A stretch of DNA of 64,000 bases, from assembly GCA_050184295.1 (NCBI GenBank), contig JBFXAM010000007.1, forward strand, positions 13,811 to 77,810. The letters are read 5' to 3'. The notes beneath the pieces are model-generated. The model ran no database searches. It had not been told where the DNA came from and saw only the letters and a list, made by a program, of their open reading frames with translations. Both the position numbers and the translations under genes were made by a program. The stretch is from JBFXAM01 sp050184295 (lineage in GTDB: Bacteria > Planctomycetota > Phycisphaerae > UBA1845 > Fen-1342). Within the stretch, counting starts at the first letter, position 1. Every line of letters starts with the position of its first letter. Of this stretch, positions 53,104-61,769 are shown in pieces.

Positions 53104-53901
53104 ATGCGTCAATGGCTTCTGGCGGTGTTGGTGCTCGCGGTCCCGCTGAGCGGCTGCCTGACGGCGGCGTCGGAGAGCAACCCGTTTCTTACGCTCACGG
53201 AGACGTTCGGGCCGGCGACCACCGATGAGGATGAGGACGGGACCAGCGGCGGCGGCGGGACCGCGGCCCAAGAGCAGTTTCGGAGGCGCATGACGGTGAC
53301 GCTGGTGAACAACCACGCGACCGCCGACCTGAACACGTCGCTGGTGATGTGGGTCAGTCCCAGCAGCATCCGCTCCGCGGAGCAGCAGGACGCGCTGCTC
53401 ACCGACGGATTTGTGCAGTTGACGCGCGACGTGCGAATCGGCTCGGCGTTTACTCTGACGCCGGGCACGTTTGTGTACAACGGGCCCGGCACCGCGGGCG
53501 CGACGGCGATTCGGCTGGACGCCGCCGAAAACAACGCCCCGACGATGCGCCAGTTCAGCGTGTTGACTCCGGATGTGATTCTCGTGTTCTCCGATCCGCC
53601 GGTGTCGTGCGACAGCGTGGCGTTTTTCTTCACGCGCGACGGCGAAGTGCTCACGAGCGACCCGGTTCCCGGCGACCCGTTTGATGCGACGACGTTTGGC
53701 GGCGCGACATCGTTCGGCGGGTTCAAGACCTTGGCGCAGGTGAGCGCGTACGAGTGCCTGCCTTTGCGGCCGGGCCTGTTTCTGAAGGTGGGGGGTGGGG
53801 CCCGGCGTTCGAGCGAGTATTTCGAGGGCGAGAACGTGCGGTTCGACTTTTTCGCGGTTCCGGATGCCAACGGGGACGCGGCGGTCGTGACGTTTGAATG
53901 A
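53104..53901 (+). CDS. Lipoprotein C of the surface operon
   Basis: 265 residues; ATG 53104. Short signal WLLAVLVLAVPLSGC with lipobox LSGC (Cys18). An acidic Gly-rich linker (TTDEDEDGTSGGGG) precedes a beta-type body starting MTVTLVNNHATADLNTSLVMW. As in lipoproteins A and B there are exactly two Cys beyond the lipobox (VSCDSVAFF and SAYECLPL) and a similar late strand (GENVRFDFFAV). It starts 33 bases after the FG-GAP gene. No known family. Confidence 0.8.
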   Translation: MRQWLLAVLVLAVPLSGCLTAASESNPFLTLTETFGPATTDEDEDGTSGGGGTAAQEQFRRRMTVTLVNNHATADLNTSLVMWVSPSSIRSAEQQDALLTDGFVQLTRDVRIGSAFTLTPGTFVYNGPGTAGATAIRLDAAENNAPTMRQFSVLTPDVILVFSDPPVSCDSVAFFFTRDGEVLTSDPVPGDPFDATTFGGATSFGGFKTLAQVSAYECLPLRPGLFLKVGGGARRSSEYFEGENVRFDFFAVPDANGDAAVVTFE

Positions 53902-53928
53902 GCGAGTGGCGGACGAAGCGACACGTTG

Positions 53929-53942
53929 TTGTCGATATAATG
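53929..53942 (+). promoter_or_regulatory. -10 region upstream of the PKD-like gene
   Basis: TTGTCGATATAATG, identical to 42488-42501 before efp, with TATAAT at 53936-53941. It suggests a start just after the lipoprotein C gene, about 25 bases before the ATG at 53973. Confidence 0.55.
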
Positions 53943-53972
53943 CATAGCGAGTTGTGCGGTAAGGAGACGCTG

Positions 53973-55454
53973 ATGAACGCATCGCACGCCCATCGTCTGA
54001 TAATTTCGCTGGCGCTGGGCGCCGCGTTGGTCGGCGGTGTTTCAACCGTCCGCGCGCAGCAGGAGAATCTGCCGCCGCGAATCGTGCAAACCACCGTCGA
54101 GATCGCGCGTACGACGTCTGGCGATCCGCTCGGTCCGTACCTCGCGGCGGTGCCGTTTGACCCGCTCACGGAGCTGGCGTTCGAGCACGACATCGTGATT
54201 TACACACTGACCGTCGACGACCCCGATCTGGCGCCGATGGGCATGGACCAGGGCGACGCCGAAGACATTTTCATGAATGTCCAAGCGTACTGGATTCAGT
54301 ATCCCGGATATCCGGTTCCCGAGCCGCCGCCGGTTCCGGAGACGTTGCGGGAGTTCTTCGAGCCGGCGCTGTTGCCCGGGATGGCGGCGACGCAGCGTGT
54401 GATCAATTTCGCGTTGACCGTTCCGGCGTTCAGCGGTCCCAGCCAGGCACGGTTGCGCGGTCTCATCGCGTACGACGTGCAGTGGCTGGTTCAGTTCGCG
54501 CTCTCGAACTCGCAGACTCCCGGATGCGCTGAGGACTTGATCGGCGGTGTGCGTCCGCCTTGCGACGAGCCGGTTTCGTTCGGCTTGACGCCGCTGTTTG
54601 CGATCAAGAGCCCGCTGCGTCCGCCGCCGAACCCGCAGGCGTTCGCCGACGCGGGCGCTGACCAGACGGCGCCGGTGGGTCAGACGGTAATCCTGGACGG
54701 CAGCCGGACGTTCGACACGTTCAATCTGGGCTTCAATCCCGTGGATCCGAACGTGTTCGCGCGCGACAACGTCTCGTACGTGTGGGAGTGGATCAGCGGA
54801 CCGGAGCGGGTCGAGCCGATCGTGCGGAATCCCGCGACGACGCCCTGGCTGGCCGAGGTGACGCTGAATCAGATCGGGATCTACGTGTACCGCCTGACCG
54901 CGGATGACAACTTCAATTCGCTTCCGACGCAGGATTCGGTGACGATCACGGTCGTCTCCGGCATTCCCGAGAACCGGCCGCCGGTCGCGCGGATCATCGG
55001 CCCCGCGGTGGCGATCGAGGGCGGCCTGATCACGCTCGACGGCACGACGTCGAGCGATCCGGACGGCGATCGCCTGACATTCCTCTGGCGTCAGACCGAC
55101 GAACTGGGCAACAATCTCTCGCCGGCCGACACGGCCCGCCTGTTCCAGCCGATCTCGGGCCTGCAATCGCCGATCTCGAGCTGGCAGGCCGTAAAGACCG
55201 GGACGTTCTACTTCCGGCTGCTCGTCGACGACGGGCAGTTGCAGAGCAGCGCCCGCGTCGAAGTCACGGTCATGAGCGCGATCACGCTCGGGACGGTTGT
55301 GGTCGCGCCGACGGGAAGCGCGCCGGCCGCGAACGATTCGGCGGCCGAGGTTTCACCCACGGCGGCGCCGGCGCCGCTGCTGTGCGGCGCGGGGTTGCTG
55401 CCGCTGGCCCTCACGCCGCTCCTGTTGTGGCCGCTGCGCGGCCGAATTCGCTAG
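53973..55454 (+). CDS. Exported PKD-like protein with C-terminal membrane anchor
   Basis: 493 residues; ATG 53973 with AAGGAG 7 bases upstream. Signal peptide ISLALGAALVGGVSTVRAQ. Two Ig/PKD-like domains late in the protein (ADAGADQTAPVGQTVILDGS...YRLTADDNFNS; PPVARIIGPAVAIEGGLITLDGTTSSDPDGDRLTFLW). The C-terminus is tripartite like a sorting signal: an Ala/Thr linker, LLCGAGLLPLALTPLLLW, then basic RGRIR. The Cys-Gly before the helix suggests cleavage or lipid attachment by a rhombosortase/exosortase-like system, but no processing enzyme is in the window. It may be co-expressed with the lipoproteins upstream. Confidence 0.8.
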   Translation: MNASHAHRLIISLALGAALVGGVSTVRAQQENLPPRIVQTTVEIARTTSGDPLGPYLAAVPFDPLTELAFEHDIVIYTLTVDDPDLAPMGMDQGDAEDIFMNVQAYWIQYPGYPVPEPPPVPETLREFFEPALLPGMAATQRVINFALTVPAFSGPSQARLRGLIAYDVQWLVQFALSNSQTPGCAEDLIGGVRPPCDEPVSFGLTPLFAIKSPLRPPPNPQAFADAGADQTAPVGQTVILDGSRTFDTFNLGFNPVDPNVFARDNVSYVWEWISGPERVEPIVRNPATTPWLAEVTLNQIGIYVYRLTADDNFNSLPTQDSVTITVVSGIPENRPPVARIIGPAVAIEGGLITLDGTTSSDPDGDRLTFLWRQTDELGNNLSPADTARLFQPISGLQSPISSWQAVKTGTFYFRLLVDDGQLQSSARVEVTVMSAITLGTVVVAPTGSAPAANDSAAEVSPTAAPAPLLCGAGLLPLALTPLLLWPLRGRIR

Positions 55455-55745
55455 CGCCGGGTCGCAACGACGTAGACGACAACCACGGGCCGGCCGGCTG
55501 TTCAGCAGCCGCGCCGGCTCGTAGGCTTTTCTCGCGCGCGGCGCGCGCCGCTTCGACGACGCGCAACGACTGAAGGACGCAACCCGAGGAACAACGGCGG
55601 AACCATGGCCCTGGTTCGCGGAGCACCGGGGGCGAGAGAGCGCACGCCCGACGCCGGGAGCGCGCCACACCGCGCGGCGATCGCGCGACGCCGCCGGTCG
55701 AATCGGAACGCGCGGCGTGCCGGGATCTAATCTCGCGGGAGTGAA

Positions 55746-57710
55746 GTGCGGAACTCGGAACCGAGCGCGAGCATGCCCAGCGCCGCGAGCGACGGCTTCG
55801 GCGCGGACGCGTCGCGGCGCGCCGGAGGGGAATGCGCGGCGCCGAATCCGCCGGGCGCGGGGGGCCTGCGATCGGAGCCCGGCGCAGCGGGACGCCGAGC
55901 CGAGCGACGGGAAGTCGTGATCGACGCGGCGGCGCTGGTGCTGCTGGCGTTGTCGGTGGGTCTGCCGTGGTATGGGCACTACGCCAAGCCGCACACGGAC
56001 TTCTTTGAATTCGCGGAAACGGGCCGATCGCTGCTGGCGTGCGAGCTGCCGCGAACGCTGAAGCGCGCGCCGCTTTATCCGCTGCTGGTGGCGGGCGGCG
56101 GCGCGGCGCTGGCGCCGCTGGGCGTTTTCGAAGCGCCCGAGCTGGTCGCGGGGCAGGCGCTCGCACTGATGGGGTTCGCGGCGAGCCCAGTGCTGCTGTA
56201 CCTGCTGCTACGGTCGTACGCGGGGGGCGCGGCGCGTTGGTGGGCGGCGGCGTTCGTGTTTCTGCCGGTGGGCGTGCAGTGTGCGTCCTACGCAATTGTC
56301 GAGCCGGTGCTGGTCGCGGCGTCGCTCGGAGCGCTGCTGGCGGTGCGGCGCGGCGGCGGGTGGGCGTACGTGCTCGCGGCGGCGGCGATGCTGCTGCGGT
56401 ATGACGTGGCGGCGATGCTCGCGGGCGTGATGTTGGCGGACCGGCTCGGCGGCGCGCCGAGCTGGCGCGTGTTGCGGCGCGGCGCGACGGCGGCGATGCC
56501 GCTGGCGGCGTGGCTGGCGCTGACGGCGTGGACGTGGTCGGCGCGGAGCGACGATCACTATGTGGCACAGATGGCAGATCGGCCTGAATTCGAGCCGCGG
56601 CGAGCGCTGGCGTCGGCGACGGAGTGCCTGCTGCCTTGGCGCGAGTCGCGGTTTCCGATGCCTGCGTTCGCGGCGGGCGTGGAGCCGCTGGTGCGTGTGG
56701 GGCTCGTGCGCTTGTTGCAGGGGTTGGCGCTGGTCGGCGTGGTTGTGCTGCTGCGCCGCGGCGACCGGGCGGCGGTCGCCGGGAGCGTTGCGTTTGCAGG
56801 TTACGTCGCCGTGCATGCGCTGTTTCCTTTTCACTTCGCACGGTTCGGGCTGCCGCTCGCGGGGCTCGTATTGTTTGCGGCGGCGGCGGGCGGCGCAGCG
56901 ATTCACCGCGCGTGGCAGGCGCGGTTCTCTGGCACTTCGGCAGCGCGTCGCGAAGCGCTGGGCAGCGCGCCCCGTGTCCAAGACGCGGCCGTGGGCGCGA
57001 GGCTCGCCGCGCCGGGCATGGGGCTCGCGGGCGTGGCGGGCGCGCTGACGGCGGGCGTGGTGTGGGCGCTCGGTGCGGCGCTGGTTGCGACCCTGTGGCT
57101 GGGACTGTTGCTGACGCTTCCGTGGCGGCCGGCGGATGCGACGGTGACGCAGCTCGTCGGCGCGCTGCTGGCGATGGTGGGCGTGGGTGCGGTCTACGCG
57201 GTGGGGTTTGGCGGCGCGGGTGTGCGGGGCGCGGTCGTCGCGGCGGGCGTCGCGTGGTTCGGCGTGTTCCAGACGAGGCAACTGCCGGCGCTGATGGGCA
57301 CGGGCGTCGAAGCCGTGAACAGCGTGCACGCGGCGCGGTGGATTCGCGATCACGCCGATCCGTCGCCGCGCGTTTTGAGCAGCGAGCCGGGCGTGCTGCG
57401 GATGTTCGCGCGCGGGCGGGGCGCGGGGGAGCGATTCGTCGGGCTCGAGCAGATTCGGGCTGCGGGCTGGTCCAGTATCGTCGCGGAGTGTCGCGCGCAG
57501 GGGATCGGCTACATCGTCTGGCACGAGCACTGGCGGCAGCAGCACGGCGAGTTCTACGCGGACAAGTGGGGTGTGGATCGGTTCGACGTGCTTCGATCAG
57601 AGGCGACGCCCGCCGGCGTGGAGATCGAGCGCGAGTTCACGGGAACGCCGCGCACGCTTGTGCTGCGCGTCGCGCCGGGGGACGGCGCCGGGCGCGCGGA
57701 TGCCAGGTGA
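55746..57710 (+). CDS. Polytopic membrane glycosyltransferase (GT39/PMT-like, GT-C fold)
   Basis: 654 residues from GTG 55746 (GGGAG 4 bases upstream; ATG 55773 is an alternative). The first 55 residues are Ala/Gly/Arg-rich and hydrophilic. Then TM1 (AALVLLALSVGLPWYGHYA), the first external loop with PHTDFFEFAETGRSLL (GT-C-type acidic motif) and LKRAPLYPLLVAGGG, and about eleven more hydrophobic segments. A C-terminal soluble domain of about 100 residues follows (ARWIRDHADPSPRVLSSEPGV, IGYIVWHEHWRQQHGEFYADKWG), usual for enzymes using polyprenyl-phosphate sugars. Acceptor unknown. Possibly glycosylates the exported proteins around it. Convergent with the VCBS protein gene. Confidence 0.85.
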   Translation: MRNSEPSASMPSAASDGFGADASRRAGGECAAPNPPGAGGLRSEPGAAGRRAERREVVIDAAALVLLALSVGLPWYGHYAKPHTDFFEFAETGRSLLACELPRTLKRAPLYPLLVAGGGAALAPLGVFEAPELVAGQALALMGFAASPVLLYLLLRSYAGGAARWWAAAFVFLPVGVQCASYAIVEPVLVAASLGALLAVRRGGGWAYVLAAAAMLLRYDVAAMLAGVMLADRLGGAPSWRVLRRGATAAMPLAAWLALTAWTWSARSDDHYVAQMADRPEFEPRRALASATECLLPWRESRFPMPAFAAGVEPLVRVGLVRLLQGLALVGVVVLLRRGDRAAVAGSVAFAGYVAVHALFPFHFARFGLPLAGLVLFAAAAGGAAIHRAWQARFSGTSAARREALGSAPRVQDAAVGARLAAPGMGLAGVAGALTAGVVWALGAALVATLWLGLLLTLPWRPADATVTQLVGALLAMVGVGAVYAVGFGGAGVRGAVVAAGVAWFGVFQTRQLPALMGTGVEAVNSVHAARWIRDHADPSPRVLSSEPGVLRMFARGRGAGERFVGLEQIRAAGWSSIVAECRAQGIGYIVWHEHWRQQHGEFYADKWGVDRFDVLRSEATPAGVEIEREFTGTPRTLVLRVAPGDGAGRADAR

Positions 57711-57769
57711 CAGCGGCGGAACGCAAATCGACAAGACGGAACACCGGGCGTCGAGCGCCGGGCGGCGAT

Positions 57770-60328
57770 CTAGACGCCGGAGAGCAGCGCGACGAACGCG
57801 TTGATGTCGAAGTTGTTGACGAGGCCGTCGGTGTTGGCGTCGGCGTTACTCAGGCTGCAATCCGGAAACGTGAGCTCGTACAGGTCCGGGTCGGCGATCG
57901 CGAGCACGAACGGGTCGATGTCGAAGTTGTTGAGCCGGCCGTCGCAGTTCATGTCGCCGAGATGCGGCTCGCACTCGTCGGGCACGCCGTTGCCGTTGCG
58001 GTCGAACGAGGCGCCGCCGGGAGCCACGTCGCAGTCGTCGGGGATGAAGTTGAGATTGCAATCCATGCCGAGCGCGGGTTGCGAGTTGTTGAAAAAGACG
58101 CCGATGCGACTGTTCGCTCCAAAATGCGCGATCGCGATGTCGGCGTCGCCGTCGGAATCGTAGTCGGCGGTGGCGCCGAAGGCGTGGTCGCCGCCGGCGA
58201 CGAAGTTGATCGGCGGCGCGAAGTTGCCGGCGGCACGATTCTGGAGCACGGAGACGTTGTCACCGGCGACACTGTTGACGACCAGGTCGGGGTCGCCGTC
58301 GGCGTCGAGGTCGTCGAAGCGGATGCCGAAGGATCCGCCGCCGGCGTCGAGGATCTGCGGTGGTGCGAGGACGCCGTCGCCGAGGTTGCGGAACACGAGC
58401 ACGCCGCTGGAGTAGTTGTCGAGGTCGAAGCGCGTCACCGCGAGGTCGACGAAGCCGTCGCCGTCGATGTCGGCGGCAGCGACCATTGAACCGAGCTCGG
58501 CGAAGGGCGTGGACGAGCGGAGCGTGAAGCTGCCGCCGTTGTTGCGCAGGAGGATGAGGCTGCTGGGTTGGCGGCTGGCGACGGCGAGGTCGTCGTCGCC
58601 GTCGTTGTCGAAGTCGAGCGTGGCGACGCCGGCCGGGCCGCCGGGGACGGGGATGGCCGCGCCGAGCGTGAACGATCCGAACCCGTTGTTGATCGCAAGC
58701 TGGACCCTGCCGTTGAGATAGCAATCGCAGCCGGCATCCTGCGGGCCGGGCACGCTGAGGGCGAGGTCGGGATCTCCGTCGGGCTCGAGGTCGAGGACGT
58801 CGAGCGAAGCTGGCTGGGTGATCAGCGTGAGAAAGGTCGGTGCGTCGAGCATGCCGGCGCCGTTGTTGAGCAATACGCCGATCGAGAGGCCGTCGTAGTT
58901 GACGACGACGCAATCGAGATCGCGGTCGGCGTCGAGATCGGCGAGGCGCAGGTCGCTGGGTTCGCCGGTGACGGGCTGCGTGACGGGGATGTCGAAGCGA
59001 CCGGTGCCGTCATTGGTGTTGAGCAAGACGCCGACGCTGTCGGCGGTCGCGTTGGCGGTGACGAGATCAGGCGCACCGTCGCCGTTCATGTCGCCGGCCT
59101 GGATTCCTAGCGGTCCACCCGTGGCGGGGGCGAACATGGGGCCTGGCTCGTAGTTTCCGAACTCGTCGCGCCGAAACACGGCGAGGGATGCGGAGCCGAG
59201 ACCGATCGCGGCGAGGTCGAGATCGCCGTCGCCGTCGAGATCGCCGGCCTCGGCGCCGACGGGGTTGTCGTTGGCGGTGAGCGCCGTGGTCGTGAAGGTC
59301 GCGGTGCCGGAGTTGGTCAGCACGAGCACGTGGTCGGTGTTGGAGGCGGCGACGACGGCGTCGAGGTCGGCGTCGCCATCGAGATTCGCGAGAAACACGG
59401 AGTCGACGCGGCGGGTGTTGTCGGTGACGGCGACGGGCGCCGCAAAGACGAAGCCGCCGTCGTTGCGATAGTAAAGCACCTGGTTGGCGTTTCGGTTCGC
59501 GAGGATCAGGTCGCGGCGCGTATCGTTGTTGAGCAGGCCGATCGCAATGCCGCGGGGGCCGTTGAGGCCGCCGCCGGACAGCGTGCGGACATTGGTGAAG
59601 CCCAGGCCGCCGTTGTTGCGGTAGATGATTACGGTGTTTCCGCCGGGGCCGGCGAGGCTGTTGGCGACGGCGAGGTCGAGATCGCCGTCGTTGTCGAGGT
59701 CGCCGGCCGCGACCGACGCGGGCCCGTCGCCGGCGGCGAGCATCTGCGGGCTGCCGAACGTCCCGCTTCCGTCGTTCGCGAGGATGAAAATCTGGTCGGT
59801 GTTCTGGCTGCACACGACGAGGTCGAGGTCGCTGTCGGCGTCGAGGCTGGCGAGCGCGAGGGCGCTGGGGCCGTCGCCGACGAGGATGGTCACCGGATCG
59901 GCAAACGTGCCGTTTCCGTTGTTGCGCAGGATTGCGACGCTGTCGCTGTTGCGGTTTGCGACGACGAGGTCGAGGTCAAGATCGCCGTCGATGTTGCCGG
60001 ACGCGATGGCGCTGGGGGTGTCGCCGACGAGATAGACCACCGGGGCGGCGAAGCGCCCGCGGCCGTCGTTGATCAGGACCGCGACCGCGTCGTCCCCTCC
60101 CAGCGCGACGGCGGCGTCGAGATCATCGTCGCCGTCGGCGTCGAAAAGCGTCATGGCGGTGGGGAGCACGCCGGCGAAATAGGCGCGCGCCGTCCCAAAG
60201 TCGATCGTAGGCTGGACTTCGGCTTCGTCGGGGATGCCGTTGTTGTTGCAGTCCTGGGCCCGGACGGGACCGATCGGCAGCATGCCGCACGCGATCGACA
60301 GCACGAACCCGATGGGTGCATTACGCAC
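57770..60328 (-). CDS. Secreted VCBS/FG-GAP-repeat protein with FDID-type C-terminal module
   Basis: 852 residues. GTG 60328 (GGAGGGCGGG upstream) gives signal peptide IGFVLSIACGMLPIGPVRAQ. The mature protein begins with DCNNNGIPDEAEV. About thirteen VCBS-type repeats follow with D-x-D-x-D-x-D-L calcium loops (NIDGDLDLDLVVANRNSDS, DLDNDGDLDLAVANSLAG, DFDNDGDDDLAVASRQPS, DYDSDGDADIAIAHFG) and GxGxF-type turns. A second DCNLNFIPDDCD / DRNGNGVPDECE segment precedes the terminal module (GDMNCDGRLNNFDIDPFVLAI, ADANTDGLVNNFDINAFVALL). Predicted extracellular calcium-bound propeller arrays. Confidence 0.9.
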   Translation of the reverse strand: MRNAPIGFVLSIACGMLPIGPVRAQDCNNNGIPDEAEVQPTIDFGTARAYFAGVLPTAMTLFDADGDDDLDAAVALGGDDAVAVLINDGRGRFAAPVVYLVGDTPSAIASGNIDGDLDLDLVVANRNSDSVAILRNNGNGTFADPVTILVGDGPSALALASLDADSDLDLVVCSQNTDQIFILANDGSGTFGSPQMLAAGDGPASVAAGDLDNDGDLDLAVANSLAGPGGNTVIIYRNNGGLGFTNVRTLSGGGLNGPRGIAIGLLNNDTRRDLILANRNANQVLYYRNDGGFVFAAPVAVTDNTRRVDSVFLANLDGDADLDAVVAASNTDHVLVLTNSGTATFTTTALTANDNPVGAEAGDLDGDGDLDLAAIGLGSASLAVFRRDEFGNYEPGPMFAPATGGPLGIQAGDMNGDGAPDLVTANATADSVGVLLNTNDGTGRFDIPVTQPVTGEPSDLRLADLDADRDLDCVVVNYDGLSIGVLLNNGAGMLDAPTFLTLITQPASLDVLDLEPDGDPDLALSVPGPQDAGCDCYLNGRVQLAINNGFGSFTLGAAIPVPGGPAGVATLDFDNDGDDDLAVASRQPSSLILLRNNGGSFTLRSSTPFAELGSMVAAADIDGDGFVDLAVTRFDLDNYSSGVLVFRNLGDGVLAPPQILDAGGGSFGIRFDDLDADGDPDLVVNSVAGDNVSVLQNRAAGNFAPPINFVAGGDHAFGATADYDSDGDADIAIAHFGANSRIGVFFNNSQPALGMDCNLNFIPDDCDVAPGGASFDRNGNGVPDECEPHLGDMNCDGRLNNFDIDPFVLAIADPDLYELTFPDCSLSNADANTDGLVNNFDINAFVALLSGV

Positions 60329-60442
60329 TTCCCGCCCTCCGCGCAGCCTGGGGTCGGTCACGCGAGCCGCCGAGCCGAATTCGCCCAGCTCGCGGAACCA
60401 GAATACCATGCCGCGCGAGGGCGTGGTGCGCTAAATCTCGGT

Positions 60443-61576
60443 TCACCGCCAGCGGCGCGCCGCCACCACCAGTCCCGCCAGCGCGAGTGAGACGATTGTC
60501 GCTGTTTCGGGGACTACGGCGACAAACCCCTCGTTCACCCCGTCGCGCCGTCCGTTCCCCACGATTGTGTTGCCGTCGAAGCTGATGGCGGTCGCTTCTG
60601 TGAGTTGGTCCCAGCCGAGCGCCCCGGGATCGACGCCGTGTGCGAGCAGGACATCCCAGAGTCGCTGCATGCCGGTGTCGGCCGTCCAGAGGAACGCTTC
60701 CCAGCTTGCGCTGCCGGATGCTTGTCCGACGACGATCGTGCCGTCGCCGCTGCACGCAAGGGCGCGACTGCGGAGCACGCCGCCGGGCAGGTCGCCGAGA
60801 CTCGCGATTCCGCCGTCGGGCGTCCAGCGGAACGCCTCGCGCGACACGTCGCCCTCGTTGGAGAAGTCTCCCACGACAACGTCGCCGGCAGCGCTCACGC
60901 CCCACGCCCAGCCGGTCGAATACCCGGGCAGACTGCCGAGGCCGACCATGCCCGTGTCAGCCGTCCAGCGAAACGGCTCGGCTCGGTCGGGCGCGGTCGT
61001 GCCGATTCCGACAATGACGGAACCGTCGGCGTTGATCGCCGTTCCCCAACTCGACTCCGAGCCGCCGGGCAGGTCTCCGAGGGTCTGGATGCCGTCGGCT
61101 TGCGTCCAACGAAACGCCTGGGATGAACCGGTGAGACTGTGACGCGCACTCACGCCGGTGACGACCGTGCCGTCGTCGCTGACGGCGTAGGCCTGGCTCC
61201 AACTGTGTCCGGACGCGACGCCGAGGCCGATCGTGCCTCCGGCGGCCGTCCAGCGAAAGGCCTCGGCCGGGTACGAGGGTGAGTCGGAGTATCCGACGAC
61301 GACCGACCCGTCGGCGTTCGTGCCGAAGCCTCGGGCGGCCCACCAGAGGCTGCCGAGCCCGACCATTCCACCGTCCGCGGTCCAGCGAAACGGCTGGTGG
61401 GCGCCGCCGGCGAGGGCCGTTCCAACAACCACGCGTCCGTCGTCGCTGACGCCAAAGGCTTGAGAATATTGCGGTCCGCCCGGCAGGCTGCCAAGGCCGG
61501 TCAGGCTCGGACTCGCAAACGCGGCGGAGGTCGGAAGCACGCAGCCGGCGGAGAAGAATAGAAGAGTGCGGTGCAT
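60443..61576 (-). CDS. HAF-repeat extracellular protein with PEP-CTERM-like anchor
   Basis: 377 residues. ATG 61576 rather than ATG 61582: AAGGAG directly abuts 61582 but is 6 bases from 61576. Signal peptide LFFSAGCVLPTSAAFAS, then seven to eight HAF-type repeats of about 40 residues (GLGSLPGG..., AFGVSDDGRVVVG, QPFRWTADGGMVGLGSL; AYAVSDDGTVVTG, AFRWTQADGIQTLGDLPGG). The C-terminus VVPETATIVSLALAGLVVAARRWR matches the PEP-CTERM pattern (VPEPAT, helix, basic end), with PETAT instead of PEPAT. Such proteins are sorted by exosortase; none is in the window. Confidence 0.9.
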   Translation of the reverse strand: MHRTLLFFSAGCVLPTSAAFASPSLTGLGSLPGGPQYSQAFGVSDDGRVVVGTALAGGAHQPFRWTADGGMVGLGSLWWAARGFGTNADGSVVVGYSDSPSYPAEAFRWTAAGGTIGLGVASGHSWSQAYAVSDDGTVVTGVSARHSLTGSSQAFRWTQADGIQTLGDLPGGSESSWGTAINADGSVIVGIGTTAPDRAEPFRWTADTGMVGLGSLPGYSTGWAWGVSAAGDVVVGDFSNEGDVSREAFRWTPDGGIASLGDLPGGVLRSRALACSGDGTIVVGQASGSASWEAFLWTADTGMQRLWDVLLAHGVDPGALGWDQLTEATAISFDGNTIVGNGRRDGVNEGFVAVVPETATIVSLALAGLVVAARRWR

Positions 61577-61769
61577 GTTCATCTCCTTCGAAGCGAGTGG
61601 GGAGTGAACGCGCTCCGCGTGATTCTATCCAGCGAGCGGCGGGTGCGGCGCGGCCGGGCGCGCGGTCTCACCGAGTCTCGCAAGCGATCATCGCGCGCGC
61701 GCCGCAGCTTCAGCCGCAGCATCCGCGCCGCCGCCGCGCACCGCGCGCGACGTCGACCGGAGCGCTGAC

